Shown piece after piece: positions 8,277-16,501 of a stretch of DNA of 64,000 nucleotides. The DNA is taken from the NCBI GenBank assembly GCA_966211335.1, contig CBIHNF010000001.1:930001-994000 (forward strand), read 5' to 3'. Origin of the DNA: JAPWJZ01 sp966211335. Its GTDB lineage: Bacteria; Pseudomonadota; Alphaproteobacteria; Micavibrionales; UBA2020. Position 1 is the stretch's first letter. Every line of letters starts with the position of its first letter. A model generated the notes under the pieces. The model saw only the letters and a program-made list of their open reading frames with translations, was not told the DNA's origin and ran no database searches. The position numbers were made by a program, and so were the translations under genes.

Positions 8277-9611
8277 TTAAAGCGCCTTTAGAAGGCTTGT
8301 TGCAATCGCATCCGCCTCGCCGCGCAGTTCCGGTACGGCGGTGGTTTCAAAAAGCTTGCCGAACAGCGGCGCGCCGATCGCGTAAATCTTTCCGTAGGTA
8401 TCGGTCTTGGCAACGTAATCTCCTGTAGCCGCAACGCCATAGCCGTTTTCATCTGGCTGAAGCAATCCTGTGCCAACAAGTTTATTCAGCAGCGGGTTGC
8501 TGTCATAGCGATAATTGACGCCTGTGCAGTGGAAGGCGACGTCAAAGCTTTCGCGCCGCTTACCTACCGTATTGGTAAGGCAGAGAGTAACCTTACCGTT
8601 CTGGCTTTCGGCGTTGCTGCAGCGGGCCTTCAAAACTTCAAGCTGTCCGTTCGCTATCGCGGTATCGACCACCGCGCCGATTTCCGGCGCAAAGCGGTGG
8701 CGGCGCACGTTCCAGCGGTTGAAATATTTTTCCGCAAGACGTCGCTTGTCGCGGGGGCTGAGATTTTTCCAGATGCGTTGCGTCTGCGGCCGCAAGCCGT
8801 CAATGGCGTATTGCCATTCAACCGTGCTGCCGCGTAGAATTTTCAGGAATTGCGAGAAGACCTGCGACAGTGCGGTTTTTTCCGCATCAAAAGGTTCGGC
8901 TTTAACGGTTTTATCGGCGTTGAAATCGGCCAGATGCGCGCGCGGCAACAATCCGCTGCCGGAATAGCAGCTGATTTTGCCATTCCAGCCAGACTTCAAA
9001 ATGCTGATGATGCAGTCGACGGCGGTAAGCCCGCTGCCGATGATCGCCACATGGCCGCCTTTTGGCAGCTGCGTGTAATCGTAATTCCAGGGTTCGGAAA
9101 TAAGGCCGGGAATATTTTTCTCCGCGCTTGCTTTCAGCGAATTGCCAATCGCCAGCACGATATTCTTTGCCTGTATCGGCCCGTTCGGCGTCTCGATGCT
9201 GTAAATGTCGGCGGCCGTGATATGTTCGACTTCGTCCTGAATAAAACTGAAGCGGATGGATTTTTCGGCGGCGAGGCGTTGCGCATTATCCAGCACGTTC
9301 TGCAGGTAGCGGGCATAGATCATGCGCGGCATAAAGGCGGCGGGTGCGGTGCCGGGGATGTCATTATCGCGGCACCAGTGGAAAAAATCGCCGGGATGCG
9401 CGACAAAAAGCCCCATGCCACCGGCACGCACGTTCAGCAGATGCTCTGGTTTTGTCGTGGAATAGGCTGGGCCGAAGTGGCCGAGCGGATCGCGGGAAAT
9501 AAGGGCGATAGACAGGGACTTTTCCGCTTTTTGCACAAGGTTGGCAAAGACCGCAATACCCGAAAAACCACCGCCGATGATGGCAATATCGAATGCGCGT
9601 GCGGGGGTCAT
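8277..9611 (-). CDS. FAD/NAD(P)-binding protein (NAD_binding_9 / COG4529 type)
   Basis: The 444-aa protein has an N-terminal dinucleotide-binding motif IAIIGGGFSGIAV (residues 9-21), a family-typical LGHFGPAYSTTKPEHLLNVRA segment and a second nucleotide-binding motif HVAIIGSGLTAVD in the middle. These place it in a poorly characterised flavoprotein group related to hydroxylating and thiol oxidoreductases. Its start overlaps the cysE stop by 4 bp (ATGA), so it is co-translated with serine acetyltransferase. A role connected to cysteine or thiol metabolism is suggested only by that coupling. Confidence 0.72.
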   Translation of the reverse strand: MTPARAFDIAIIGGGFSGIAVFANLVQKAEKSLSIALISRDPLGHFGPAYSTTKPEHLLNVRAGGMGLFVAHPGDFFHWCRDNDIPGTAPAAFMPRMIYARYLQNVLDNAQRLAAEKSIRFSFIQDEVEHITAADIYSIETPNGPIQAKNIVLAIGNSLKASAEKNIPGLISEPWNYDYTQLPKGGHVAIIGSGLTAVDCIISILKSGWNGKISCYSGSGLLPRAHLADFNADKTVKAEPFDAEKTALSQVFSQFLKILRGSTVEWQYAIDGLRPQTQRIWKNLSPRDKRRLAEKYFNRWNVRRHRFAPEIGAVVDTAIANGQLEVLKARCSNAESQNGKVTLCLTNTVGKRRESFDVAFHCTGVNYRYDSNPLLNKLVGTGLLQPDENGYGVAATGDYVAKTDTYGKIYAIGAPLFGKLFETTAVPELRGEADAIATSLLKAL

Positions 9612-10369
9612 GCTTTGGAAACGATTTTCGCAGGGGCGCCGGCCACGGTTGCGCCAGCAGGCACATTTTCAATCACAACGCTGCCGGCCGCAACCTTCGC
9701 GCCTTCGCCGACTTCAATGTTGCCGATGACGGTGGAATTCGCGCCCAGAATGGCGCCTTTGCGGATTTTCGGGTGGCGATCACCGGGCTGCAGGCTCCGT
9801 CCGCCCAAGGTCACGCTGTGCCAAAATAAAACATCATCTTCGACAACCGCGGTTTCGCCGATCACGATGCCGGTCGCATGGTCCATCATCACGCCGCGGC
9901 CGATGCGGGCGGCGGGGTGAATATCGACGGCGAAGAGGTCGGAAATGCGGTTCTGCAGGAACAGTGCCAGATGCTGGCGGTCCGCGCTCCACAGGTAATG
10001 CGCAAGGCGATAGGATTGCAGCGCATGGAAGCCCTTGAAGAACAGGAAGGGCACCACCCAATCGCGCGCGGCGGGATCGTTGTTGGTAATGACGCGGAGG
10101 TCCGCCTCGATAATCGCGTCAATATCCGGCACGGCACTGGCGAAATCGGCAAAAATCTGCAGCAGCAGGCCTTCAGGCAGGTGCTTGGTCGCAAGTTTAT
10201 CGGACAGGTGGCGGCCGGTCGCATCGGAAAGCGATTTGGAGCTGACGATGACTGACTGGAGCAGGGGGCTCAAAGCCGCATCCTGCAGCCCCAGTTTCTC
10301 GGCTTCGGCCTTTAAGGATTGCCAGAGCGGTGTGCTGCCGCCGGGTTTCAATGTATGCAATTTGGACAT
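9608..10369 (-). CDS. cysE: Serine O-acetyltransferase
   Basis: The enzyme makes O-acetylserine from serine and acetyl-CoA, the first step of cysteine synthesis. The 253-aa protein has the CysE N-terminal helical domain with NNDPAARDW, then a left-handed beta-helix of hexapeptide repeats. The catalytic His are visible in DIHPAARIG and DHATGIVIGETA. The C-terminal tail is short. It is the first gene of a two-gene minus-strand operon and is divergent from cystathionine beta-synthase across 146 bp. TATTAT/TATAAG sequences almost touch its start codon on the minus strand, so its 5' leader may be very short. Confidence 0.93.
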   Translation of the reverse strand: MSKLHTLKPGGSTPLWQSLKAEAEKLGLQDAALSPLLQSVIVSSKSLSDATGRHLSDKLATKHLPEGLLLQIFADFASAVPDIDAIIEADLRVITNNDPAARDWVVPFLFFKGFHALQSYRLAHYLWSADRQHLALFLQNRISDLFAVDIHPAARIGRGVMMDHATGIVIGETAVVEDDVLFWHSVTLGGRSLQPGDRHPKIRKGAILGANSTVIGNIEVGEGAKVAAGSVVIENVPAGATVAGAPAKIVSKA

Positions 10370-10515
10370 GCCTTATAATAACCATTAAGCGGCTGATGTC
10401 ACGCCATAATTCGGGCCGCAGCAGGCAGGGCTGGGGCTGTTGCGTTTTGCCCCGATTCCCGATAGCATCACCCCCGAATTACCCGTTTTTAGCGCTATTT
10501 TGAAGAAGGCCGTTT

Positions 10516-11895
10516 ATGAAACAGCATGCTCCCGGTGTCCTGCAACTGATTGGCAACACCCCCATGGTTGAAGTCACCCGGATCGATACCGGCCCCTGCC
10601 AGCTGTTCCTGAAGCTGGAATCGCAAAACCCCGGCGGCAGCATCAAGGACCGTATCGCCCGCACGATGATCGAGGCGGCGGAAAAAGACGGCAGCCTGAA
10701 ACCCGGCGGCACGATTGTGGAGGCGACCGCCGGCAACACCGGCCTCGGCCTTGCGCTGATCGGCATCCTCAAGGGCTATAAAATCATTCTCGTCGTGCCG
10801 GATAAAATGTCGAAGGAGAAGATTTTCCACTGCAAGGCCCTCGGCGCGGAAGTGCGCGTCACGCGCTCCGACGTCAACAAAGGCCACCCGGAATATTACC
10901 AGGATATGGCGCAGCGCATAGCCGATGAAACCGGCGGCTTCTACGTCAACCAGTTCGGCAACCCCGCCAACCCGTTGGCGCATGAAATTTCGACGGCGCC
11001 GGAAATCTGGGAGCAGATGCAGCATGATGTCGACGCCATCGTTTGCGGCGTCGGCTCCGGCGGCACCCTCACCGGCATCGGCCGCTTCATGAAGCGCGTC
11101 AACCCAAATGTGGAGATGGTGCTGGCGGATCCCGTCGGCTCCATCCTCGCACCGCTCGTCAACACGGGCAAAATGACGACGCCGGGCTCCTGGCTGGTCG
11201 AAGGCATCGGCGAAGATTTCGTCCCGGGCATCCTTGATTTGAAACTGACGCAAAAAGCCTATTCGATCACGGATGAAGAAAGCCTTGCCACCGCGCGGCT
11301 TTTGCTGAAAAACGAAGGTATTCTAGCGGGCCCATCCTCAGGGACCCTCATCGCCGCCGCGCTTCGCTATTGCCGCGAGCAAAAAGAACCCAAACGCGTT
11401 GTCAGTTTCGTCTGCGACCGCGGCGACAAATATCTTTCCAAAACCTTCAGCGATTTCTGGATGACGGAACAGGGCTTTAGCGCGCGCGGCAAGACCGGCA
11501 CGATCGAAGACCTCATCATCCGCCGCCATGACAGCGGCGATACGGTTGTCGTGCGCGAAAATGACACGCTGCAGACGGCGTACAAACGCATGCGCTTTGC
11601 CGACGTCTCCCAGCTGCCCGTGCTGAATGACGATGGCAAGATTATCGGCCTTGTCGATGAGCGCGTGCTGCTGGAAGGGCTGACCCACAATAAATCGATG
11701 TCGCTTGAAAGCCCTGTCTCCGCCATCATGCGCGAACCCGCGCAGATGCTGCCGAAGACGACCAGCATTGCCGAAGCCTCCGCCGTCATGCGCCAGCATC
11801 CGCTTATTCTGGTGACGGACGGCGATAAATTGCTGGGCCTCATCACCCGCGTCGACATGCTTAACCACGTTTACCTGAAAGGCCAGCAAGGCTGA
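10516..11895 (+). CDS. Cystathionine beta-synthase with C-terminal CBS domains
   Basis: The PLP-dependent fold-type II domain (residues 1 to about 330) includes the PLP-Lys in NPGGSIKDRIA, the substrate loop EATAGNTGLGL and the phosphate-binding GVGSGGTLTG. Two CBS motifs follow (about 335-459), matching the layout of cystathionine beta-synthases (459 aa) rather than plain CysK. It condenses serine and homocysteine into cystathionine. A good Shine-Dalgarno (GAAGAAGG) precedes ATG 10516. It shares one base (TGATG) with the lyase gene, so the two form a reverse-transsulfuration pair. Confidence 0.9.
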   Translation: MKQHAPGVLQLIGNTPMVEVTRIDTGPCQLFLKLESQNPGGSIKDRIARTMIEAAEKDGSLKPGGTIVEATAGNTGLGLALIGILKGYKIILVVPDKMSKEKIFHCKALGAEVRVTRSDVNKGHPEYYQDMAQRIADETGGFYVNQFGNPANPLAHEISTAPEIWEQMQHDVDAIVCGVGSGGTLTGIGRFMKRVNPNVEMVLADPVGSILAPLVNTGKMTTPGSWLVEGIGEDFVPGILDLKLTQKAYSITDEESLATARLLLKNEGILAGPSSGTLIAAALRYCREQKEPKRVVSFVCDRGDKYLSKTFSDFWMTEQGFSARGKTGTIEDLIIRRHDSGDTVVVRENDTLQTAYKRMRFADVSQLPVLNDDGKIIGLVDERVLLEGLTHNKSMSLESPVSAIMREPAQMLPKTTSIAEASAVMRQHPLILVTDGDKLLGLITRVDMLNHVYLKGQQG

Positions 11896-13064
11896 TGTCA
11901 AACCTGAAAAAAAACCGCGAATTCTCCACCCGCTGCATCCATGGTGGGCAGGAACATGACCCCACCACCGGCTCCGTCAACGTGCCGATTTACCAGACGT
12001 CCACCTACGCGCAACACGCGCCGGGGGAGCATAAAGGCTTCGTATACGCCCGCGGCCATAACCCCACGCGCTATGCCTTCGAGCGCGCGATCGCCGACCT
12101 TGAAGACGGCAAAGCGGGTTTCGCCTTCGGCTCCGGCCTCGCCGCCATGTGCGCGGTATTGGACCTGCTGCCGGCAAATGCGCATATGATCGCCTCCGAC
12201 GACTTGTACGGTGGTAGCTATCGCCTGTTCGAGCGCGTGCGCCGCCCGGCACAAGGATTAGAGGTTTCCTATGTCGACATGACCGACATTGCTAACCTGA
12301 CGGCTGCGCTGAAGCCGACGACAAAAATGATCTGGATTGAAACGCCGACCAATCCGCTTTTGAAACTGACGGATATGGCCGCCGTTGCCGCCTTTGCGCG
12401 CGAACATAAACTGCTGACCGTCGTCGACAATACTTTTGCCACGCCGTGGATTCAGCGGCCGCTCAACCTCGGCGTTGATATCGTCGTGCATTCGGCCACC
12501 AAATACCTCGGCGGCCATTCCGACATTATCGGCGGCGTCATCGCGGTTGGCGACAACCAGGACCTCATCGACAAGCTGAAATTCATCCAGAACGCGACCG
12601 GCGGCATTTTAGGCCCCTTTGACAGTTTCCTTGCCCTCCGCGGCGTCAAGACGCTGGATGTGCGCATGGAGCGCCACTGCAAAAGCGCCATGCGCATCGC
12701 GGAATGGTTGTCGAAGCACCCCAAAATTGAAAAGGTATATTACCCCGGCCTCGCGTCGCACCCGCAGCATGCCCTCGCAAAAAAACAGATGGCGGGTTTC
12801 GGCGGCATGATCACGGCGATTGTGAAGGGGGATATTGAAGCTTCCCGCCGCATGCTGTCCGCCTGCAAGGTCTTCACGCTGGCCGAAAGCCTAGGCGGCG
12901 TTGAAAGCCTGATCGAGCATCCGGCGATCATGACGCATGCGTCGGTGCCGAAAGACCAGCGCGAGAAGCTGGGCATCAGCGACGGGCTTATCCGCCTCTC
13001 CGTCGGCATCGAAAGCGCCGATGACCTGATCGCCGACCTCGACGAAGCTTTAGCGAAAGCATAA
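11895..13064 (+). CDS. Cystathionine gamma-lyase (or gamma-synthase), PLP-dependent
   Basis: This 389-aa Cys/Met-metabolism PLP enzyme carries the PLP-Lys in HSATKYLGGHSD, the cofactor-binding FGSGLAAM and the C-terminal AESLGGVESLIEHPAIMTH. Its tight coupling to cystathionine beta-synthase favours the lyase, which splits cystathionine into cysteine, ammonia and 2-oxobutyrate. Gamma-synthase or O-acetylhomoserine sulfhydrylase have similar sequences and cannot be excluded. With cysE next door, the locus supports both direct and reverse routes to cysteine. Confidence 0.87.
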   Translation: MSNLKKNREFSTRCIHGGQEHDPTTGSVNVPIYQTSTYAQHAPGEHKGFVYARGHNPTRYAFERAIADLEDGKAGFAFGSGLAAMCAVLDLLPANAHMIASDDLYGGSYRLFERVRRPAQGLEVSYVDMTDIANLTAALKPTTKMIWIETPTNPLLKLTDMAAVAAFAREHKLLTVVDNTFATPWIQRPLNLGVDIVVHSATKYLGGHSDIIGGVIAVGDNQDLIDKLKFIQNATGGILGPFDSFLALRGVKTLDVRMERHCKSAMRIAEWLSKHPKIEKVYYPGLASHPQHALAKKQMAGFGGMITAIVKGDIEASRRMLSACKVFTLAESLGGVESLIEHPAIMTHASVPKDQREKLGISDGLIRLSVGIESADDLIADLDEALAKA

Positions 13065-13074
13065 GGACAAAGTC

Positions 13075-14010
13075 ATGAGCAAGCTCATCGCCGATATCGG
13101 CGGCACCAACGCCCGCTTCGGCATTGTCGACAACGGCAAGATCGATCATATCGAGGTTTTGGGCTGCGCCGATTACCCGAGCCCTGCCGCCGCCGCCAAT
13201 GCTTACCTGAAAAAGAACGGGCTGAAGCCGGAAGCCGGCGCTTTCGCCGTCGCGACCGCGCTTGACGGGTCGGACAATGTCGCCATGACCAATCATGTCT
13301 GGGCTTTTTCCATCAATCAAACCTGCCGCGATATCGGCCTTCAGAAGCTGCAAGTCATCAACGACTTTACCGCGCTGGCCTATGGCATGCCGACACTGAC
13401 GGCGAATGATTATTTTCAGGTCGGCGGGGGCGCGAAAAAAGCGGGCATGCCGATTTCCATTATCGGTCCCGGCACGGGCCTCGGCGTTGCTGGCATCGTG
13501 TTTGATAACGCCAAGCCTGTCGTTGTCACCACCGAAGGCGGCCATGTCACCATGCCGGTGACGGACGCGCGCGAATTTGCGCTGTTCGAATGGCTGAAGA
13601 GTAGCAAATACCATCATATTTCGGCGGAACGTGTCATTTCCGGCAAGGGTCTCGTCAATCTTTATCACGCTGTTTGCGCGGTGGATGGTGTCAAAATGGA
13701 AGAGAAAACACCGGCAGAAATCACCAATGCCGGCCTCGATGGTTCCTGCAAGGTCTGCGCCGAAGTGCTGGACCTGTTCTGCCACCTGCTGGGCGTTGCC
13801 GCGGGCAACCTTGCACTCAGCTATGGCGCAGCGGGCGGCGTCTTCATCGCCGGCGGCATTGTGCCGCGCCTTGGTGATTATTTTGTGAAGTCGCGTTTCC
13901 GCGAAAGTTTTCTTGCCAAGGGCCGCTTCCGCAACTATCTCGAGCCTGTGCCGACCTTTGTCGTCACGCATCCGTATCCCGGTCTTGAAGGGCTTAAAAA
14001 CATCGCCTAA
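13075..14010 (+). CDS. glk: Glucokinase
   Basis: The 311-aa protein begins with the phosphate-binding ADIGGTNARFGIV (residues 5-17) and has the second ATP site GPGTGLGVAGI and the sugar-binding Asp in VINDFTALAYG. This is the bacterial Glk type rather than the ROK type, because the CxCGxxGC zinc motif is absent. It makes glucose 6-phosphate. A Shine-Dalgarno AAGGA lies before the ATG, 10 bp after the lyase gene. Glucose from the trehalase and alpha-glucosidase encoded just downstream on the other strand is the likely substrate. Confidence 0.92.
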   Translation: MSKLIADIGGTNARFGIVDNGKIDHIEVLGCADYPSPAAAANAYLKKNGLKPEAGAFAVATALDGSDNVAMTNHVWAFSINQTCRDIGLQKLQVINDFTALAYGMPTLTANDYFQVGGGAKKAGMPISIIGPGTGLGVAGIVFDNAKPVVVTTEGGHVTMPVTDAREFALFEWLKSSKYHHISAERVISGKGLVNLYHAVCAVDGVKMEEKTPAEITNAGLDGSCKVCAEVLDLFCHLLGVAAGNLALSYGAAGGVFIAGGIVPRLGDYFVKSRFRESFLAKGRFRNYLEPVPTFVVTHPYPGLEGLKNIA

Positions 14011-14020
14011 AGCGCTAAAT

Positions 14021-15016
14021 TCAAAGTGCCGGCAACTTGCTCAAGTGATCTTCCGCCCAGATTTTGGCGTAGGTTTCATGGTCAAGGTTCGCGCCAGAAA
14101 GAATAATCAGAATTTTTTTGTCGCGGTTGCCTTCCCTCAGCCACTGGTGCGCAGCCGCCATGCCAAGCGCGGCGGTCGGCTCCACCGTCACCTTCAGCAA
14201 ATGCATCAGCCACTGGCTCCAATATAAAATATCGTTCTCCGAAATTTCATAGAAGCCGTCGAGCTGGTCGATGTAATGGAAAGTGCGGTCCGAAACGCCA
14301 AGGGTTCGCGCGCCGTCGGCAATCGTTTTGGGCGCCTCGTTGAAACGGAAAATTTTACCCGTCGCATAGCTGCGGGCGGCGTCATTGGCGATCGCGGGTT
14401 CGGCGGCGTAAACTTTTGCTTCGGCGGAAAAAAGGCGCGTCGCAAGGAAGGTGCCGGAAACAAGCCCGCCGCCGCCGCAGGGTGCGAAGACGGCATCAAA
14501 AGCGCCGCCTTCCTCTTTTTTCAGGTCTTCCCACGCCTCAAGCGCGGCGGTGCCTTGCCCCGCAATCACATCGTCATGGTCGTAGGGCGGCAGCAGGAAG
14601 CAACCTTCCGCATGCGATTTTTCCCGCGCAATATCTTCCGCTTCCTGCCGTGTCTTGGCGATAATAACATCCGCGCCATAGGCCTTTGTCGCCGCGATTT
14701 TAACGCGCGACGCGCCGGCGGGAATGATGATCGTGGATTTCAGGTTCAAATAGCGCGCCGCCCAGGCCACTGCCTGCGCATGGTTGCCGGAACTGTAGGC
14801 AATTATTTCCTGCGGCAGTTGCTTGCGTTCCTTCAAGCACAGCAGCGTGTTCAGCGCACCGCGCGCCTTGAAAGCGCCGACTTTCTGTGCGCCCTCGTTC
14901 TTGAAGTGAATTTCGCAGCCGAGAAAACGATCCAGCAGGCGGGAGCGCAGGACGGGCGTATGGGTAATATGCTCGCCAAGGCGTTTCGCCGCTGCCTCCA
15001 CCGCGCCCGCCTTCAT
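14021..15016 (-). CDS. Threonine dehydratase/serine racemase-like PLP enzyme
   Basis: From ATG 15016 the protein has 331 aa; this start overlaps the trehalase stop as ATGA (15013-15016) and is preferred over the longer frame to 15055. The fold-type II signature has the PLP-Lys in GAFKARGA, the substrate loop SSGNHAQ and the phosphate loop CGGGGLVSG. There is no C-terminal ACT regulatory domain, so it is a catabolic-type threonine/serine dehydratase or serine racemase. It is the last gene of a trehalase operon, an unexpected partner, and converges on glk with a 10-bp gap. Confidence 0.85.
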   Translation of the reverse strand: MKAGAVEAAAKRLGEHITHTPVLRSRLLDRFLGCEIHFKNEGAQKVGAFKARGALNTLLCLKERKQLPQEIIAYSSGNHAQAVAWAARYLNLKSTIIIPAGASRVKIAATKAYGADVIIAKTRQEAEDIAREKSHAEGCFLLPPYDHDDVIAGQGTAALEAWEDLKKEEGGAFDAVFAPCGGGGLVSGTFLATRLFSAEAKVYAAEPAIANDAARSYATGKIFRFNEAPKTIADGARTLGVSDRTFHYIDQLDGFYEISENDILYWSQWLMHLLKVTVEPTAALGMAAAHQWLREGNRDKKILIILSGANLDHETYAKIWAEDHLSKLPAL

Positions 15017-16497
15017 GCCACTTCTCCAGCCATTTTCAGCACAGATGCGGTCCACAAAAAGGTGCCGTTTTCACTGACGTTGATGTTGTAACCGTGCATG
15101 ACTTTTACTTCGGCGTTGCCCTCCACCATATTATATTTCTCGAACAAGGCGCCTTTATCAGCGAAGACGCGTTTTGCCAGAGTGATAAATTTCTGCGCAA
15201 GGCGTTTTGCGTCATCGTCCATGCCCATGCGGCGGAGGCCTTCGATAGCGAAATACTGCAGTGGCGGCCAGCCATAGGGCGCATCCCACTGGCTGCCGCT
15301 GGCATCGATGGAGGTCAAAAGGCCGTGCGGCGTTTCGAGTGCAGCGAGAACGCCATCGACCGCGCGTTTCAATTCGGCAGGGTCAAGGTACAGGCCGGCC
15401 CAGAGGGCATGGAAGAAGGTGCCAAAAGGCGCGGGGTTGCGGCGCTTCGTGCGGAAATTATAGTCCTGATATTGCCCGCTTGCGGGGTCGAACAGGAATT
15501 TGCGGGTGGCTGTTTTGCGGGCGTCCGCCTTCTTCTGCCAGCCAGCGGCTTTACCACTATCGCCCAGAATATCGGCGATATCCGCTATGTCCTTTTCCAT
15601 TTGGTATAGCAGCGCGTTCAGGCACAGCGGCGCGTGGAAAACGCATTGCAGCCCGCCGTAGCCCCAGTGATTGGTGGGGTCGAGACCGGAGGCGCGCATC
15701 GCGCGGTCGGCGCGGTAATACAAAGGTGTGAGCGCATCGGCGGCGCGGTTATAGAACAGCCCCGCCTCATCGGCGCTATCCGGGTTTTTGCGGAAGCGGT
15801 CGAGGGCGTGTTCGTAGTGGCCTTCCTCCCCATTTTTTACTTCCGGCGCAATCATGTCGCCTTCGTCCCAGTAGCGGGAGAGGCGACCGCCATCGGCGAG
15901 GCGGTCGCCGGTCGTCCAATAGTCGTGATATTTTTCGAGGTCTTCGGCGGCTTTTTTCAGCCAGTCGCGTCCGTCTTTATAAACGCTGTCAGGGTCAAAA
16001 TTTTTCCACGGCTGCTTCTGCGCGGCCTGCCAGATGTGCAGCACCATGGCCGCAATCAGCGGCGGCTGGGAGCGGGAGAGGTAATAGGTGCGATTGGCGT
16101 TCAAAACCTTGCCGTAGTGGCGGATCTGGTAGAGCTGGTTGTCCACCTGTTCCCGCATGATTTTCGGCTCGGCATCGGCATAGGCGAAAACAGGAAAAGC
16201 CGTGTCCCAGCCGTACATTTCATTAAATCTGCCGCCCGGCACAAGATAGGCATAGGGCAGGTAGAGCAGCCCATGACCGTCTTCGGATGATGCAAAACGC
16301 GCGGCATCCCGTGCCATATCGAATATTTTCAAATGTGCGGGATCAATGCCGCGGGCGATTGCTGCCGCCTTGTCTTCCTCGACGACATAGATAAGCGGCG
16401 GCGTGTTGGCCAGCTTCGGGTCGCTGGTATTGACGCCCGGTTTTTCCCGCAACAACAGGCGCGGTGTGGCATCGATAACGCTTTGGTAATCGGCCAT
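15013..16497 (-). CDS. Alpha,alpha-trehalase, GH37 family
   Basis: The 494-aa protein has the first trehalase signature PGGRFNEMYGWDTA (residues about 87-100) and the second in QWDAPYGWPPLQ near the C terminus. These define GH37, an (alpha/alpha)6 barrel that hydrolyses trehalose to two glucose. No signal peptide is seen, so it is probably cytoplasmic (TreF-like). ATG 16497 is chosen; the upstream TTG at 16521 would overlap the previous gene. It lies 4 bp after the alpha-glucosidase stop and overlaps the dehydratase gene by 4 bp. Confidence 0.9.
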   Translation of the reverse strand: MADYQSVIDATPRLLLREKPGVNTSDPKLANTPPLIYVVEEDKAAAIARGIDPAHLKIFDMARDAARFASSEDGHGLLYLPYAYLVPGGRFNEMYGWDTAFPVFAYADAEPKIMREQVDNQLYQIRHYGKVLNANRTYYLSRSQPPLIAAMVLHIWQAAQKQPWKNFDPDSVYKDGRDWLKKAAEDLEKYHDYWTTGDRLADGGRLSRYWDEGDMIAPEVKNGEEGHYEHALDRFRKNPDSADEAGLFYNRAADALTPLYYRADRAMRASGLDPTNHWGYGGLQCVFHAPLCLNALLYQMEKDIADIADILGDSGKAAGWQKKADARKTATRKFLFDPASGQYQDYNFRTKRRNPAPFGTFFHALWAGLYLDPAELKRAVDGVLAALETPHGLLTSIDASGSQWDAPYGWPPLQYFAIEGLRRMGMDDDAKRLAQKFITLAKRVFADKGALFEKYNMVEGNAEVKVMHGYNINVSENGTFLWTASVLKMAGEVA

Positions 16498-16501
16498 CCC
16501 G

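Noticed and set aside
8278..8290. Small inverted repeat between the converging DinB-like and FAD-protein genes
   Set aside because: The stem is 5 bp with AT pairs only at the ends and has no T-run.
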